Assembly (NCBI RefSeq): GCF_014467235.1
Contig: NZ_NKHP01000025.1
Span: 1-60,134, forward strand
Direction of reading: 5' to 3'
DNA from: Xenorhabdus indica
Lineage (GTDB): Bacteria; Pseudomonadota; Gammaproteobacteria; Enterobacterales; Enterobacteriaceae
Length of the DNA stretch: 60,134 nucleotides
Shown: piece after piece, positions 1-8,436 of the stretch
Layout of the letters: every line of letters begins with the position of its first letter
How positions within the stretch are numbered: position 1 is the stretch's first letter
The notes under the pieces: generated by a model
What the model saw: the letters and a program-made list of their open reading frames with translations, nothing else
Told to the model about the DNA's origin: nothing
The model's database searches: none
Program-made: the position numbers and the translations under genes

Positions 1-60
1 TCAGTCCATTTTGGGATTTTTTTGATTTGGCGATTAATCAGATCGCAAAAATTGGACTGA
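1..60. repeat. Imperfect inverted repeat at the left edge
   Basis: The first 12 bases (TCAGTCCATTTT) are matched, with one base skipped, by the reverse complement of the last 13 bases (AAAATTGGACTGA at 48-60). The arms enclose about 35 bases. It lies 80 bases beyond the 3' end of the integrase gene, so it may be its terminator or a recombination-related structure. Only the symmetry is seen; the role is inferred. Confidence 0.4.
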
Positions 61-141
61 GTTCCCTCCAAGTGATCTACTATTTTGAAAGCTTATTTAT
101 ATCACAATGATCATGTTCATCATCAAGCTCATTAGTTTCCA

Positions 142-1365
142 TTATTGAGCTGCTTTTAATATAACCACGTTATCATGATTACCCGCTAATAGATCCAGTC
201 GCTCGCACCACTGGTTTAAAGCAACTCGTTTTTCTGGTAGGTATTGGCTCTTGTTGTATATCGCCATGACGCCCGGCAAGATATGGCCTAAAAGTTGATC
301 TACGATATGTGGAGCTACTTTCATATCATTTAATTTTGTGGAAAAAGTGCGCCTTAAATCATGCAGAGACCATTTATCTACATGGCCTAATCTTCTCCAT
401 ATCTTCGTTCCATACTCAGATACTGTTTCGGTGCTTTTAAGTTCTCCTAATAGGTAATCATTTTTATTATTTTGATAAACAAGGTTTTCTAAGAATGATT
501 TCATACACTCAGGTATCGGGCGAATAATTCGTTCACCTGTCTTGCTATTTTCTTTTGGGACAATCCATAACATAGAATTCAAATTCCATTCTGAACATTT
601 AGATAATCTGATCTCTCTCGTTCGGCAACCAAATACAATCAAAATTTTCAATAAATTATTATAATAGGGCAGGTAGCTTCCTGATCTTATAGATTCCCAT
701 AATTGACCAAGTTCATTATCTTCTAAATAACGCTGGCCTTTAGTTTGTTTTTTTCCGACATCAGAAATAGTCAAATCATCCAATACATGGCTAATTGCAT
801 ATCTTCTTACACGGCAAAATTTTAGAGCTTGTTTGCATAATTGAAGCATCCCACCAGCAGCCACCGGCGCTTCCTTTTTCATTTTATCAAAGCATTGTAG
901 CCAATATGTTATTTCACAGTCAGATAATGCCATTTCACCAATATAGAGATAAATATGCTTTTCTAATTGGCGAATGAGGGCATCAATATTGGCTCGATTG
1001 TCTCTGCCATAGTGTTCAATCCAATACTCAATGGCGTCTTTTACGGTGACTGGTTTTAATGATTCCTGCATCGTTAAATTAAATTGCAGCTTTGGATCTT
1101 TACCGGATGCCAACCAGTTACGGCATTTATCCCGTGTTTCACGGGCTTGCTTGAGGGGCATATCAGGGTAGCGCCCAATGGTGAGACGGTTTAACTTTTT
1201 ACCATCAAGTCGGTAGGTAAAGACCCAACTAATACCACCAACTTTAGATGCTTTTGCACTCAATCCAGCGCCATCGGCAAAAAATTCAATTTTATTCCTT
1301 TCTTTTCCGTGTAGGGTTTTAAGTTTTTTATCACTGAGCTTGTTTAATTCGGCAGCCATGATCAT
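142..1365 (-). CDS. Tyrosine recombinase/integrase, P4 type
   Basis: Site-specific integrase of a genomic island or prophage. Residues 1-95 match the arm-binding DUF4102-type N-terminal domain (FFADGAGLSAKASKVGGISW, then TIGRYPDMPLKQAR). The C-terminal half carries the tyrosine-recombinase residues: Arg in FGCRTREIRLSK, the HDLRR box, LLGH, and a nucleophile Tyr in MAIYNKSQY. The length of 407 residues is normal for the family and the gene looks intact. It reads out of the window to the left and no island genes lie to its right, so the element it serves probably extends left of position 1. An ATG two codons in (at 1359) is an equally good start; neither has a clear ribosome site. Confidence 0.9.
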   Translation of the reverse strand: MIMAAELNKLSDKKLKTLHGKERNKIEFFADGAGLSAKASKVGGISWVFTYRLDGKKLNRLTIGRYPDMPLKQARETRDKCRNWLASGKDPKLQFNLTMQESLKPVTVKDAIEYWIEHYGRDNRANIDALIRQLEKHIYLYIGEMALSDCEITYWLQCFDKMKKEAPVAAGGMLQLCKQALKFCRVRRYAISHVLDDLTISDVGKKQTKGQRYLEDNELGQLWESIRSGSYLPYYNNLLKILIVFGCRTREIRLSKCSEWNLNSMLWIVPKENSKTGERIIRPIPECMKSFLENLVYQNNKNDYLLGELKSTETVSEYGTKIWRRLGHVDKWSLHDLRRTFSTKLNDMKVAPHIVDQLLGHILPGVMAIYNKSQYLPEKRVALNQWCERLDLLAGNHDNVVILKAAQ

Positions 1366-1679
1366 TAAAGATATTTATATAATTGTTTATACATAGTGTG
1401 CTGCAAGAGAGGTAAAACGTCAATAAGCACTGGAACAATATACAGGTAGGTAAATAATTAATCATTTGATTTTAAAATAAAAACAATAATCATAGACAAA
1501 CATCGAAACATTAAACTAATATATATTAGGTATATTCATTTCTGCTTTCATTCTGGTTAGTTTATGACGATAGGCAGTATATCTGTTAGTATCAATGAAC
1601 GCATTTTCATATTGATTCCAAAATGAAAGTAGTGATTATTGTCATTGAACCAATTGCTTATTAAACAGGCTGGCTAACT
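1366..1679. other. Intergenic region between integrase and ypeA
   Basis: A 314-base AT-rich stretch without a plausible gene. The integrase promoter and, possibly, the element's attachment site should lie here because it separates island from core genome. I see no tRNA gene and no obvious direct repeat that would mark a core attachment site. Confidence 0.4.
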
Positions 1680-2102
1680 ATGGAAATTAGGCTATTTCGT
1701 CAAGAAGATTTTGAAGCCGTTATCACACTTTGGGAGCGTTGTGATTTGATTAATTCTGGCGATGATCCAGAACTCGATATTGAGCGTAAATTAACTCATG
1801 GTGCTGATTTATTTCTGGTTGCTGAAGTGGCAGGAGAGGTCGTTGGAACAGTGATGGGAGGGTATGACGGGCACCGTGGTCATGCTTATTATTTGGGTGT
1901 TCATCCTGAATTTAGAGGCAGAGGAATTGCCAATGCTTTAGTTTCCCGCCTTGAAAAGAAATTATTGGCGAGAGGTTGCCCCAGTATTTTAATCATGGTT
2001 ACAGAGGAAAATGATGCAACAATTTGTATGTGTGAAAAAATGGAATATGATTATTGGGGACAAGAGCACACTGTTTTTAATAAACGTTTAATTATTGATT
2101 AA
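1680..2102 (+). CDS. ypeA: GNAT-family acetyltransferase YpeA
   Basis: A 140-residue single-domain GCN5-related N-acetyltransferase, the usual length of enterobacterial YpeA. It opens [20 protein letters not shown], and the acetyl-CoA loop is seen as [12 protein letters not shown] (R/Q-x-x-G-x-G/A type) near residues 80-91. The substrate is not known for the family as far as I recall. In E. coli ypeA is close to yfeY, as here, which supports the call. It is transcribed alone; the next gene on this strand starts 650 bases on. Confidence 0.88.
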   Translation: MEIRLFRQEDFEAVITLWERCDLINSGDDPELDIERKLTHGADLFLVAEVAGEVVGTVMGGYDGHRGHAYYLGVHPEFRGRGIANALVSRLEKKLLARGCPSILIMVTEENDATICMCEKMEYDYWGQEHTVFNKRLIID

Positions 2103-2155
2103 ATGTTAAAGGTAAGTGGCTGAGAAAAGTTATTTCATTCGGCCATGAACCAAAT

Positions 2156-2617
2156 TTATTTAAATGAATCTCTTTTTAAAAAATGTATTAGTTTTCTGGC
2201 CGCTTTTTTTATTAAGTGATGAAATTTCCTCTGGTATTTATTTTTTGTAATAAAGAGATCTTTTGACATTAAGAAAGAACGATGTCCAGTTACAGTAATA
2301 ACTTTAACATTAATAACGCCATTTTTGTCTTTTGAAAAATAATAGTGATCGTGAATCTGTGATTCATTTTTACTTTCGAGTACCCTACAATTTTGTACGG
2401 AATAATTCTGTGCGGAATAAACGTGGGGTAAGTCTATTTGTTTATTTTTTATTACTGTATGGGAAGGGTTTTTCACATATTTCTGTACCTTGTTGATATT
2501 AGTCTGGGAAGCTAACTGATAGCATGGTGTTTTTGCAATAGTATCTATTACCATAACATCCGTTATAGTTGTAGAATTTAAAAAAATTACAAATACCGTA
2601 ATCATTGTGGCTACCAT
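2156..2617 (-). CDS. Hypothetical protein, possibly exported
   Basis: I do not recognise this 153-residue open frame. It has a hydrophobic N-terminus (about residues 3-20) that could be a signal sequence or membrane anchor, and a Lys/His-rich C-terminal tail (KYQRKFHHLIKKAARKL). It lies between ypeA and yfeY on the opposite strand and fills the gap well, but the ribosome site before either possible start (2617 or 2605) is weak. It could be a species-specific gene or a chance frame in AT-rich DNA. Confidence 0.4.
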   Translation of the reverse strand: MVATMITVFVIFLNSTTITDVMVIDTIAKTPCYQLASQTNINKVQKYVKNPSHTVIKNKQIDLPHVYSAQNYSVQNCRVLESKNESQIHDHYYFSKDKNGVINVKVITVTGHRSFLMSKDLFITKNKYQRKFHHLIKKAARKLIHFLKRDSFK

Positions 2618-2758
2618 GAATCTTTGCCATTGATTTCAATGTTTTTTATAATCCAGTTGTGTTTTGATATGATATCGACCTGTTTGTAAACAATTACACA
2701 ATGATGTTTATATAGTTGTGCTAAATAATCAGACCAGAAAATAAGGTAAAAAAAAGTC

Positions 2759-3382
2759 ATGAAAAGAAGTTTTATATTTAGTTTATTGTTTAAAAAGAGA
2801 GTTATGACAATCAGTGGCTTAATGAGTGGTTCATTATTATTGACTGCTTGTGCAGGAACATCTGAATTTTCATGGTCTTCCATATCACCTTTAAACTGGT
2901 TTTCGAGTCACTTCGAGGTATCTGACCAAGGTGTAGGGGGGATCAACCAGCAAACAGATATGAATTTATCTGCGATTCAACAGAGGTTGGAAGGCAAGTA
3001 TCACCTGCGTAATGGCATGGAGATGCAGAATGGAAAACTAGTCAATATCGTACAGGGAATGGAAGGTAATCAAGTCAAAATTGAATTATCTGGTTTGAAT
3101 AATGGCAAGGTAGATCATATTGATATCTTCGATGAAAACATTAAAACAGTCTGGGGAACAAAAATCGGAATACCTTTTTCTGAACTGTATGACAAAGCTT
3201 ATGGTGCTTGTCAGCGTTCCGGCAGTTTAGCTATGCAACCGGCAGTTGTTTGCGTTGCACCACAAAGCCAGCATATCAGTTATATATTTACAGGATCATG
3301 GAATGGCCCAGAAGAGTTAATGCCTTCAGATGATGTACTGAGAACGTGGAAAATCTCTCGTATTATCTGGAAAGCTGAATGA
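2759..3382 (+). CDS. yfeY: RpoE-regulated lipoprotein YfeY (DUF1131)
   Basis: An outer-membrane-type lipoprotein of unknown biochemical role; in E. coli yfeY belongs to the sigma-E envelope stress regulon. The signal peptide ends in the lipobox LLTAC (Cys near residue 31). The mature part keeps YfeY landmarks: SPLNWF, DQGVGGI, HISYIFTGSWNGPEELMPSD and the C-terminal WKISRIIWK. The start at 2759 gives a positively charged N-region (MKRSF...KKR) suitable for export; an ATG at 2804 has a good AGAG upstream but would leave a signal peptide without charges, so 2759 is preferred. Confidence 0.88.
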   Translation: MKRSFIFSLLFKKRVMTISGLMSGSLLLTACAGTSEFSWSSISPLNWFSSHFEVSDQGVGGINQQTDMNLSAIQQRLEGKYHLRNGMEMQNGKLVNIVQGMEGNQVKIELSGLNNGKVDHIDIFDENIKTVWGTKIGIPFSELYDKAYGACQRSGSLAMQPAVVCVAPQSQHISYIFTGSWNGPEELMPSDDVLRTWKISRIIWKAE

Positions 3383-3610
3383 TAAATATAAAATAGAAAG
3401 TGTGGGGAAGAATTTTGCTGATAGTGATTGTTTAACATTATGCAACTAAGAGAGCTGTAAAGAGGAGCGCTTTCTATAGCTTATCTCGTTTCATCATTTC
3501 TCATAAAAATTCGGTATATAAAACAGAGGGCAGTAACCTATCCTGTTATAAATATTCTGGATACAGTATGGAGCAATCGTTGTTAAATGGTGTGACAGAT
3601 AAGGTGTTGA

Positions 3611-3799
3611 ATGAAGACAGTGGTAAATAAAAAGCTATGGAGCAGATTGTTTTCCGAATCACTATTTACTGTATCCCTTATAGGGAATTTCAACGCCTAT
3701 ATTGCCAATGCAGATATAGGCGTATTGCAGGAGCATTCGGGTGAAAACCTATGTCAACTTGGACAGTATGCTGGCTCAATCATTGATGGAAGGGCATGA
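3611..3799 (+). pseudogene. cysP: Remnant of cysP (sulfate/thiosulfate-binding protein)
   Basis: This 62-codon frame occupies the cysP position, four bases before cysT. Its first 34 residues look like a CysP signal peptide (MKTVVNKKLW, a hydrophobic core, then AYIANAD). The last 60 bases, read in the other forward frame, give VKTYVNLDSMLAQSLMEG, which resembles the C-terminal end of CysP (KTHFTSGGELDKLLA in E. coli, from memory). CysP is normally about 338 residues, so roughly 800 bases are missing between the two parts, with a frame change. I read it as an internal deletion of cysP; a small unrelated gene is the alternative. Confidence 0.62.
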
Positions 3800-3802
3800 G
3801 CC

Positions 3803-4636
3803 ATGTTTGTTTCATCCAGTAAACGTGTATTACCCGGATTTGGGTTGAGTTTGGGCTGTAGCCTCTTTTATACCTGTCTGATCCTGTTATTGCCATTGAG
3901 CGCTCTGGTCATACAACTTTCCAGCATGAGTTGGGCAGAATATTGGCAGGTGATTGCAAATCCTCAGGTTGTTGCAGCCTATCAGGTCACTTTGTTGGCT
4001 GCTGCAATTGCCAGTCTGTTCAATATGGTTTTTGGCATGTTAATGGCCTGGATACTGACCCGCTATCGTTTTCCCGGACGCAATCTGCTTGATGGGTTGA
4101 TAGATTTACCCTTTGCTTTACCAACCGCAGTTGCGGGGTTAACGCTGGCAACACTATTTTCTGCAACCGGATGGTATGGCTCCTGGCTTGGTAATTTTGA
4201 TATTAAGGTCGCGAATACCTGGTTGGGTATTGCGGTTGCAATGGCATTCACTAGTCTGCCTTTCGTTGTCCGTACCGTTCAACCCGTACTCGAGGAATTA
4301 GGCCCGGAATATGAGGAAGCAGCCCAGACATTAGGAGCAAGTCGCTGGCAGACGTTCAGGCAAGTGATTTTGCCGGAACTCTCACCTGCATTGATAGCAG
4401 GCACGGTACTTTCTTTCACGCGAAGTCTGGGGGAATTTGGTGCGGTCATTTTTATTGCAGGCAACATCGCGTGGCAAACTGAGGTGGTTTCTCTGATGAT
4501 CTTTGTACGATTGCAAGAATTTGATTATCCGGCAGCCAGTGCGATTGCTTCAATGATCCTGGCAGTATCACTGCTGTTGCTATTTAGCGTCAATTTATTG
4601 CAAAGCCGCTTTGGTAAACGGATCGGAGGGTATTAA
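3803..4636 (+). CDS. cysT: Sulfate/thiosulfate ABC transporter permease CysT (CysU)
   Basis: Inner-membrane permease that, with CysW and the ATPase CysA, imports sulfate and thiosulfate for cysteine synthesis. The 277-residue length matches the family. Six hydrophobic segments are visible, and the cytoplasmic EAA loop that contacts the ATPase reads EEAAQTLGASRWQTF followed by the conserved Gly and PELSPAL, around residues 169-195. It overlaps cysW by one base (stop and start share TAATG), as in a tightly coupled operon. Its usual partner cysP upstream is reduced to a remnant. Confidence 0.96.
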   Translation: MFVSSSKRVLPGFGLSLGCSLFYTCLILLLPLSALVIQLSSMSWAEYWQVIANPQVVAAYQVTLLAAAIASLFNMVFGMLMAWILTRYRFPGRNLLDGLIDLPFALPTAVAGLTLATLFSATGWYGSWLGNFDIKVANTWLGIAVAMAFTSLPFVVRTVQPVLEELGPEYEEAAQTLGASRWQTFRQVILPELSPALIAGTVLSFTRSLGEFGAVIFIAGNIAWQTEVVSLMIFVRLQEFDYPAASAIASMILAVSLLLLFSVNLLQSRFGKRIGGY

Positions 4637-5475
4637 TGGCTGAATTTTTCGGATATACACTGATGCCGCGCTCCTCAATAAATTGGGGTAAATGGGTATT
4701 GATTAGTACGGGGATAATTGTTTCTGCCTTGTTATTGGTAATTCCGATAGCGTGGATTTTTCTGACCGCTTTTTCACAAGGGCTCGATATCCTCTCACTG
4801 AATCTTATTGATCCCGATATGCTCCATGCCATCTGGTTAACCGTATTGATTGCATTGATCACAGTACCCATCAATCTGGTTTTTGGTGTGGTAACAGCGT
4901 GGCTGGTAACCCGGTTCCAGTTTCCCGGCAGGCAATTATTACTGACATTAATCGATATTCCGTTTGCAGTTTCCCCTGTTGTAGCGGGATTACTTTATCT
5001 GCTGTTTTACGGTTCTAATGGCTGGATGGGTGAATGGCTTGGGACTTATGACATCCAGTTAATGTTTTCATGGACGGGTATGGTATTGGTTACGGTATTT
5101 GTGACGTGCCCGTTTGTTGTCCGTGAATTGGTGCCGGTGATGTTGAGTCAGGGTAATCAGGAAGATGAAGCCGCAATATTATTGGGGGCTTCTGGCTGGA
5201 AGATGTTCTGGCGTGTGACATTGCCGAATATTCGCTGGGCGTTGCTGTATGGCATTGTTTTGACTAATGCGCGAGCAATTGGTGAATTCGGGGCTGTGTC
5301 TGTGGTATCGGGTGCGATCAGAGGAGAAACCTACACATTGCCTTTGCAGGTTGAACTGCTGTATCAGGATTACAACACGGTTGGTGCATTTGTGGCGGCG
5401 GCTTTATTGGCAGTAATGGCGATTATTACGCTGATTGTCAAAAGTGCTTTGCAGTGGCGTTTAAGCCGTCAGTAA
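4636..5475 (+). CDS. cysW: Sulfate/thiosulfate ABC transporter permease CysW
   Basis: Second permease of the sulfate/thiosulfate transporter, 279 residues, of normal length. Hydrophobic segments alternate with loops, and the EAA loop reads EDEAAILLGASGWKMF followed by VTLPNIRWAL. The later conserved region NARAIGEFGAVSVVSGAIRG is typical of CysW. Translation is probably coupled to cysT through the one-base overlap. The stop codon lies 33 bases before the preferred cysA start. Confidence 0.96.
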   Translation: MAEFFGYTLMPRSSINWGKWVLISTGIIVSALLLVIPIAWIFLTAFSQGLDILSLNLIDPDMLHAIWLTVLIALITVPINLVFGVVTAWLVTRFQFPGRQLLLTLIDIPFAVSPVVAGLLYLLFYGSNGWMGEWLGTYDIQLMFSWTGMVLVTVFVTCPFVVRELVPVMLSQGNQEDEAAILLGASGWKMFWRVTLPNIRWALLYGIVLTNARAIGEFGAVSVVSGAIRGETYTLPLQVELLYQDYNTVGAFVAAALLAVMAIITLIVKSALQWRLSRQ

Positions 5476-5508
5476 ATGGGCGTCATAAGTGGAGGTCAAT
5501 GGCAGAAT

Positions 5509-6597
5509 ATGAGTATTGAAATCAGCAAAATCAGTAAATCTTTTGGTCGGGTTCAAATACTGCATAATATTTCTCTGGATATTGAATCCGGTGAAATGAT
5601 TGCTCTGCTTGGCCCGTCAGGCTCCGGTAAGACGACATTGTTGAGGATCATTGCAGGGCTTGAGCAGCAAAGTGCAGGGCAGTTGAAGTTTCATGGTCAG
5701 GATGTCAGCCTGGTACATGCAAAAGATCGGCGGGTGGGTTTTGTTTTTCAGCATTATGCCCTGTTTCGTCATATGAGCGTATTTGATAATGTTGCTTTTG
5801 GTCTGACGGTTCTTCCCCGCCGTCAGCGTCCCAGTGGCGAGACACTTCGCAGTAAGGTAATGTCTTTACTCGATATGGTTCAGTTATCTCATCTTGCAAA
5901 ACGTTATCCATCACAACTTTCTGGTGGTCAAAAACAGCGAGTGGCTTTAGCTAGGGCATTGGCTGTTGAGCCACAAATTCTCTTATTAGATGAGCCTTTC
6001 GGTGCTTTGGATGCTCAGGTTCGGATGGAATTGCGTCGTTGGTTACGTGAGCTGCATGAAGAATTAAAATTTACCGGCGTATTTGTCACTCATGATCAGG
6101 AAGAAGCAATGGAAGTGGCGGATCGGGTTGTGGTGATGAATCAAGGTGCGATAGAGCAGGTTGGCACTCCACCGCAAATATGGAAAGAACCGGAAAGCCG
6201 TTTTGTACTGGAATTTATGGGCGAAGTGAATCAGTTACATGGTGAGATCAAAGGCTCACAGTTATGGGTTGGAGGAAAAATTTTCCCATTGGAGGTGATG
6301 CCATTACATCAAGGGAATGTTGATGTTTTCTTTCGTCCGTGGGAAATGCATCTAAGTACACAACAAACGTCATCTTGCCCTTTGCCGGTTAAGATTGTGG
6401 AAGTGAGTCCACGAGGACATTTTTCCCTGTTATCTGTTCAGCCTATAGGGTGGGGGGAAGAGAGTTTGTCGGTTGTCTGGCCGGATAATTCTTTGATTCC
6501 GGCGAGAGGAAGTCAATATTTTATTGGTGGAAAGAATGCCCGTTTGTATGAAGGTAATTCATCATTAAAGGTACTGAAACTTGCTGAGTCCGCCTGA
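5509..6597 (+). CDS. cysA: Sulfate/thiosulfate ABC transporter ATPase CysA
   Basis: ATP-hydrolysing subunit of the sulfate/thiosulfate importer. Walker A (GPSGSGKTT), Q-loop region ([12 protein letters not shown]), signature LSGGQKQR, Walker B (ILLLDEP) and the switch His (VTHDQEEA) are all present in the first 215 residues; a regulatory TOBE-type domain follows. The start is placed at 5509 because it yields [13 protein letters not shown], the family N-terminus, with GGAGG 13 bases upstream; an in-frame ATG at 5476 adds 11 unlikely residues. The result is 362 residues, near the E. coli length of 365. Confidence 0.96.
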   Translation: MSIEISKISKSFGRVQILHNISLDIESGEMIALLGPSGSGKTTLLRIIAGLEQQSAGQLKFHGQDVSLVHAKDRRVGFVFQHYALFRHMSVFDNVAFGLTVLPRRQRPSGETLRSKVMSLLDMVQLSHLAKRYPSQLSGGQKQRVALARALAVEPQILLLDEPFGALDAQVRMELRRWLRELHEELKFTGVFVTHDQEEAMEVADRVVVMNQGAIEQVGTPPQIWKEPESRFVLEFMGEVNQLHGEIKGSQLWVGGKIFPLEVMPLHQGNVDVFFRPWEMHLSTQQTSSCPLPVKIVEVSPRGHFSLLSVQPIGWGEESLSVVWPDNSLIPARGSQYFIGGKNARLYEGNSSLKVLKLAESA

Positions 6598-6626
6598 TTT
6601 TTTCATTACTCGCACACCCTGGGTTT

Positions 6627-6660
6627 CCCCTGTTGTCTTGAAGGATACAGGGGTTTTTTT
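6627..6660 (+). terminator. Rho-independent terminator after cysA
   Basis: CCCCTGT (6627-6633) pairs with ACAGGGG (6647-6653) and is followed by seven T. It separates cysTWA from cysM, so cysM probably has its own promoter or is read only by readthrough. Confidence 0.85.
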
Positions 6661-6732
6661 GCTTAAGAGCTTGCGACAGTTTTCTGAATACGATTATTCT
6701 GTTGTTTATTCTCATATGATTCAGGTAGTGCT

Positions 6733-7614
6733 GTGGCAAGCTTAGAAAAATTTATCGGTAATACCCCGTTGGTTAAATTACAACGAATTACTGAAGGAGT
6801 AGATGCGGAGATTTGGGTAAAACTGGAAGGCAACAATCCTGCTGGCTCTGTAAAAGACAGAGCAGCACTCTCAATGATCCAGCAGGCGGAATTACGGGGA
6901 GAAATCTCACCGGGAGATGTGCTTATTGAAGCAACGAGCGGCAACACAGGCATTGCGTTGGCGATGATTGCTGCGGTAAAGGGTTATCGGCTTAAGTTGC
7001 TGATGCCTGAAAATATGAGCCTTGAACGTCAGGCGTCTATGCAAGCTTACGGCGCTGAACTGATTCTGGTCAGCCAAGCGTTGGGAATGGAAGGTGCACG
7101 GGATTTGGCGCAACAAATGGAACTGAATGGTGAAGGAAAAGTTCTTGATCAGTTTAATAATCCTGATAATACACTGGCGCATTTTAAGACAACAGGACCG
7201 GAAATTTGGCAGCAAACACAGGGGCGTATTACCCATTTTGTTTCCAGTATGGGAACAACCGGCACAATTACAGGTGTGAGCCGCTATCTGAAATCTCAAT
7301 CAAATAAGGTACAGACGACGGGGCTACAGCCAACAGAAAACAGTCATATTCCCGGTATCCGCCGTTGGTCCCCTGCTTATATGCCGGGTATTTATCAGAA
7401 ATATCTGGTGGATAAAATCTTAGATATTACGCAACAAGAAGCAGAAGCAATGATGCGATTACTGGCCCAGAAAGAAGGGATTTTTTGTGGTGTTAGCTCT
7501 GGAGGTGCTGTTTCTGGAGCACTGCGTATTGCGGCTGAAAATCCAGGTGCAGTTATTGTTGCGATCATTTGTGATCGTGGAGACAGGTATTTGTCTACCG
7601 GGGTATTTAGTTAG
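6733..7614 (+). CDS. cysM: Cysteine synthase B CysM
   Basis: PLP-dependent O-acetylserine sulfhydrylase isozyme that can also use thiosulfate to make S-sulfocysteine, which fits its place beside the thiosulfate transporter. The PLP lysine lies in NPAGSVKDRAA (about residues 36-46), the substrate loop is [11 protein letters not shown], and the phosphate loop is SSMGTTGTITGVSRYL. The IPGIRRWSP segment is typical of CysM rather than CysK. At 293 residues it is slightly shorter than E. coli CysM (303). GTG rather than ATG starts the frame; no better start is visible. Confidence 0.93.
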   Translation: MASLEKFIGNTPLVKLQRITEGVDAEIWVKLEGNNPAGSVKDRAALSMIQQAELRGEISPGDVLIEATSGNTGIALAMIAAVKGYRLKLLMPENMSLERQASMQAYGAELILVSQALGMEGARDLAQQMELNGEGKVLDQFNNPDNTLAHFKTTGPEIWQQTQGRITHFVSSMGTTGTITGVSRYLKSQSNKVQTTGLQPTENSHIPGIRRWSPAYMPGIYQKYLVDKILDITQQEAEAMMRLLAQKEGIFCGVSSGGAVSGALRIAAENPGAVIVAIICDRGDRYLSTGVFS

Positions 7615-8143
7615 CTCTCTTTTCATCCTTTATCTTCTTCATCTATCTTTTTTTATACTCAAGCTGTAGTTTTGTGGGTCATGCTACAGCTTTAAATCAG
7701 TTGAACATTTTCCACGCCCCATCAATAACCTCTTATCAAGAAGAGTGAGAATGTAAGTGAGTTTTTATTAATGCGATAATGCTGATTAATTGTACTTTAA
7801 AATGATTGGATGCATAACGATATTAATTGCTCTTATTAATTTTTGTGTTGCCAAAAAACACGTTTAAATAGATTTTTTAGTGTTCAACTATTACCTTCTT
7901 ATTAATAATGATTTAATTAATATTTTATATTATGGAAAAAGAGGTTCATTATTATTAACCTGCTTTTAACTGTCTGCTTTATTAGATGTATATTCTGGTT
8001 TTTTATTATTGGGGGTGATTACATTCCCGTGCGGTAGCTATAAATTTTATATTTAACCTGAAAATTAACCCATTACGTAAATCATCCAGATAAATATTAC
8101 GAACCAAAGACTAATGAAGTGAAGCTTACAAAGGGAAGTCGTG
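7615..8143. other. AT-rich intergenic region upstream of the NRPS locus
   Basis: About 530 bases without a credible gene. An inverted repeat AAGCTGTAG (7661-7669) / CTACAGCTT (7684-7692) could be the cysM terminator, although the T-run after it is poor. The remainder is strongly AT-rich, as is common upstream of horizontally acquired biosynthetic genes, and should contain the promoter of the genes that follow. Confidence 0.45.
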
Positions 8144-8344
8144 ATGAATGTATCTGAACGTAAGAAGTTATTATCTGAATATCGCTGTAAATTTTCGGGT
8201 AAGCAAGATCTGGGGGATAACGTTAATATTTTCAAAATTAAAGTCGAAATTGATTATCTTGATAATGCCAATTTTTTCCAGTATTGAAGCTGTCTGTAAT
8301 TTCTTAGACAGAAAGGTGATAACAAATGTTTGATCGTTTTGTAT
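8144..8344 (+). pseudogene. Degraded acyl-carrier-protein-like gene
   Basis: The ATG at 8144 follows AAGGGAAG. The first frame reads 47 codons to a TGA at 8285 (MNVSERKKLLSEYRCKFSG..., then DNVNIF). If one T is removed from the T6 run at about 8272-8277, the frame continues as NFSSIEAVCNFLDRKVITNV to a TGA. The joined product resembles the first and last helices of an acyl carrier protein (ACP), but the middle that should contain the Ser for phosphopantetheine is absent. I infer an ACP gene that has lost its centre and then suffered a frameshift. The similarity is judged by eye. Confidence 0.45.
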
Positions 8345-8436
8345 CACTTGAACGGAAAGCGATCGCCCAAAATATGCGAACTCTTTTTTTTAATCAAAAC
8401 GAGGGGTCACATCATGAATCATCGATCAATTTTTAG
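8326..8436 (+). CDS. Small open frame overlapping the NRPS start
   Basis: A 36-codon frame (MFDRFVSLERKAIAQNMRTL...) with a good ribosome site (AAAGGTGA) six bases upstream. It overlaps the NRPS start codon at 8414. It may be the start of a deleted biosynthetic gene, since the ACP-like remnant precedes it, or a leader peptide that couples translation to the NRPS. I do not recognise its product. Confidence 0.25.
   Translation: MFDRFVSLERKAIAQNMRTLFFNQNEGSHHESSINF

Noticed and set aside
2611..2883. 90-codon minus-strand frame over the yfeY start
   Set aside because: It overlaps the yfeY signal peptide and promoter, and its composition is that of random AT-rich DNA.
8330..8413. NRPS start 28 codons upstream
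   Set aside because: No ribosome site; GAGGGG precedes the ATG at 8414, which begins a normal C-domain N-terminus.
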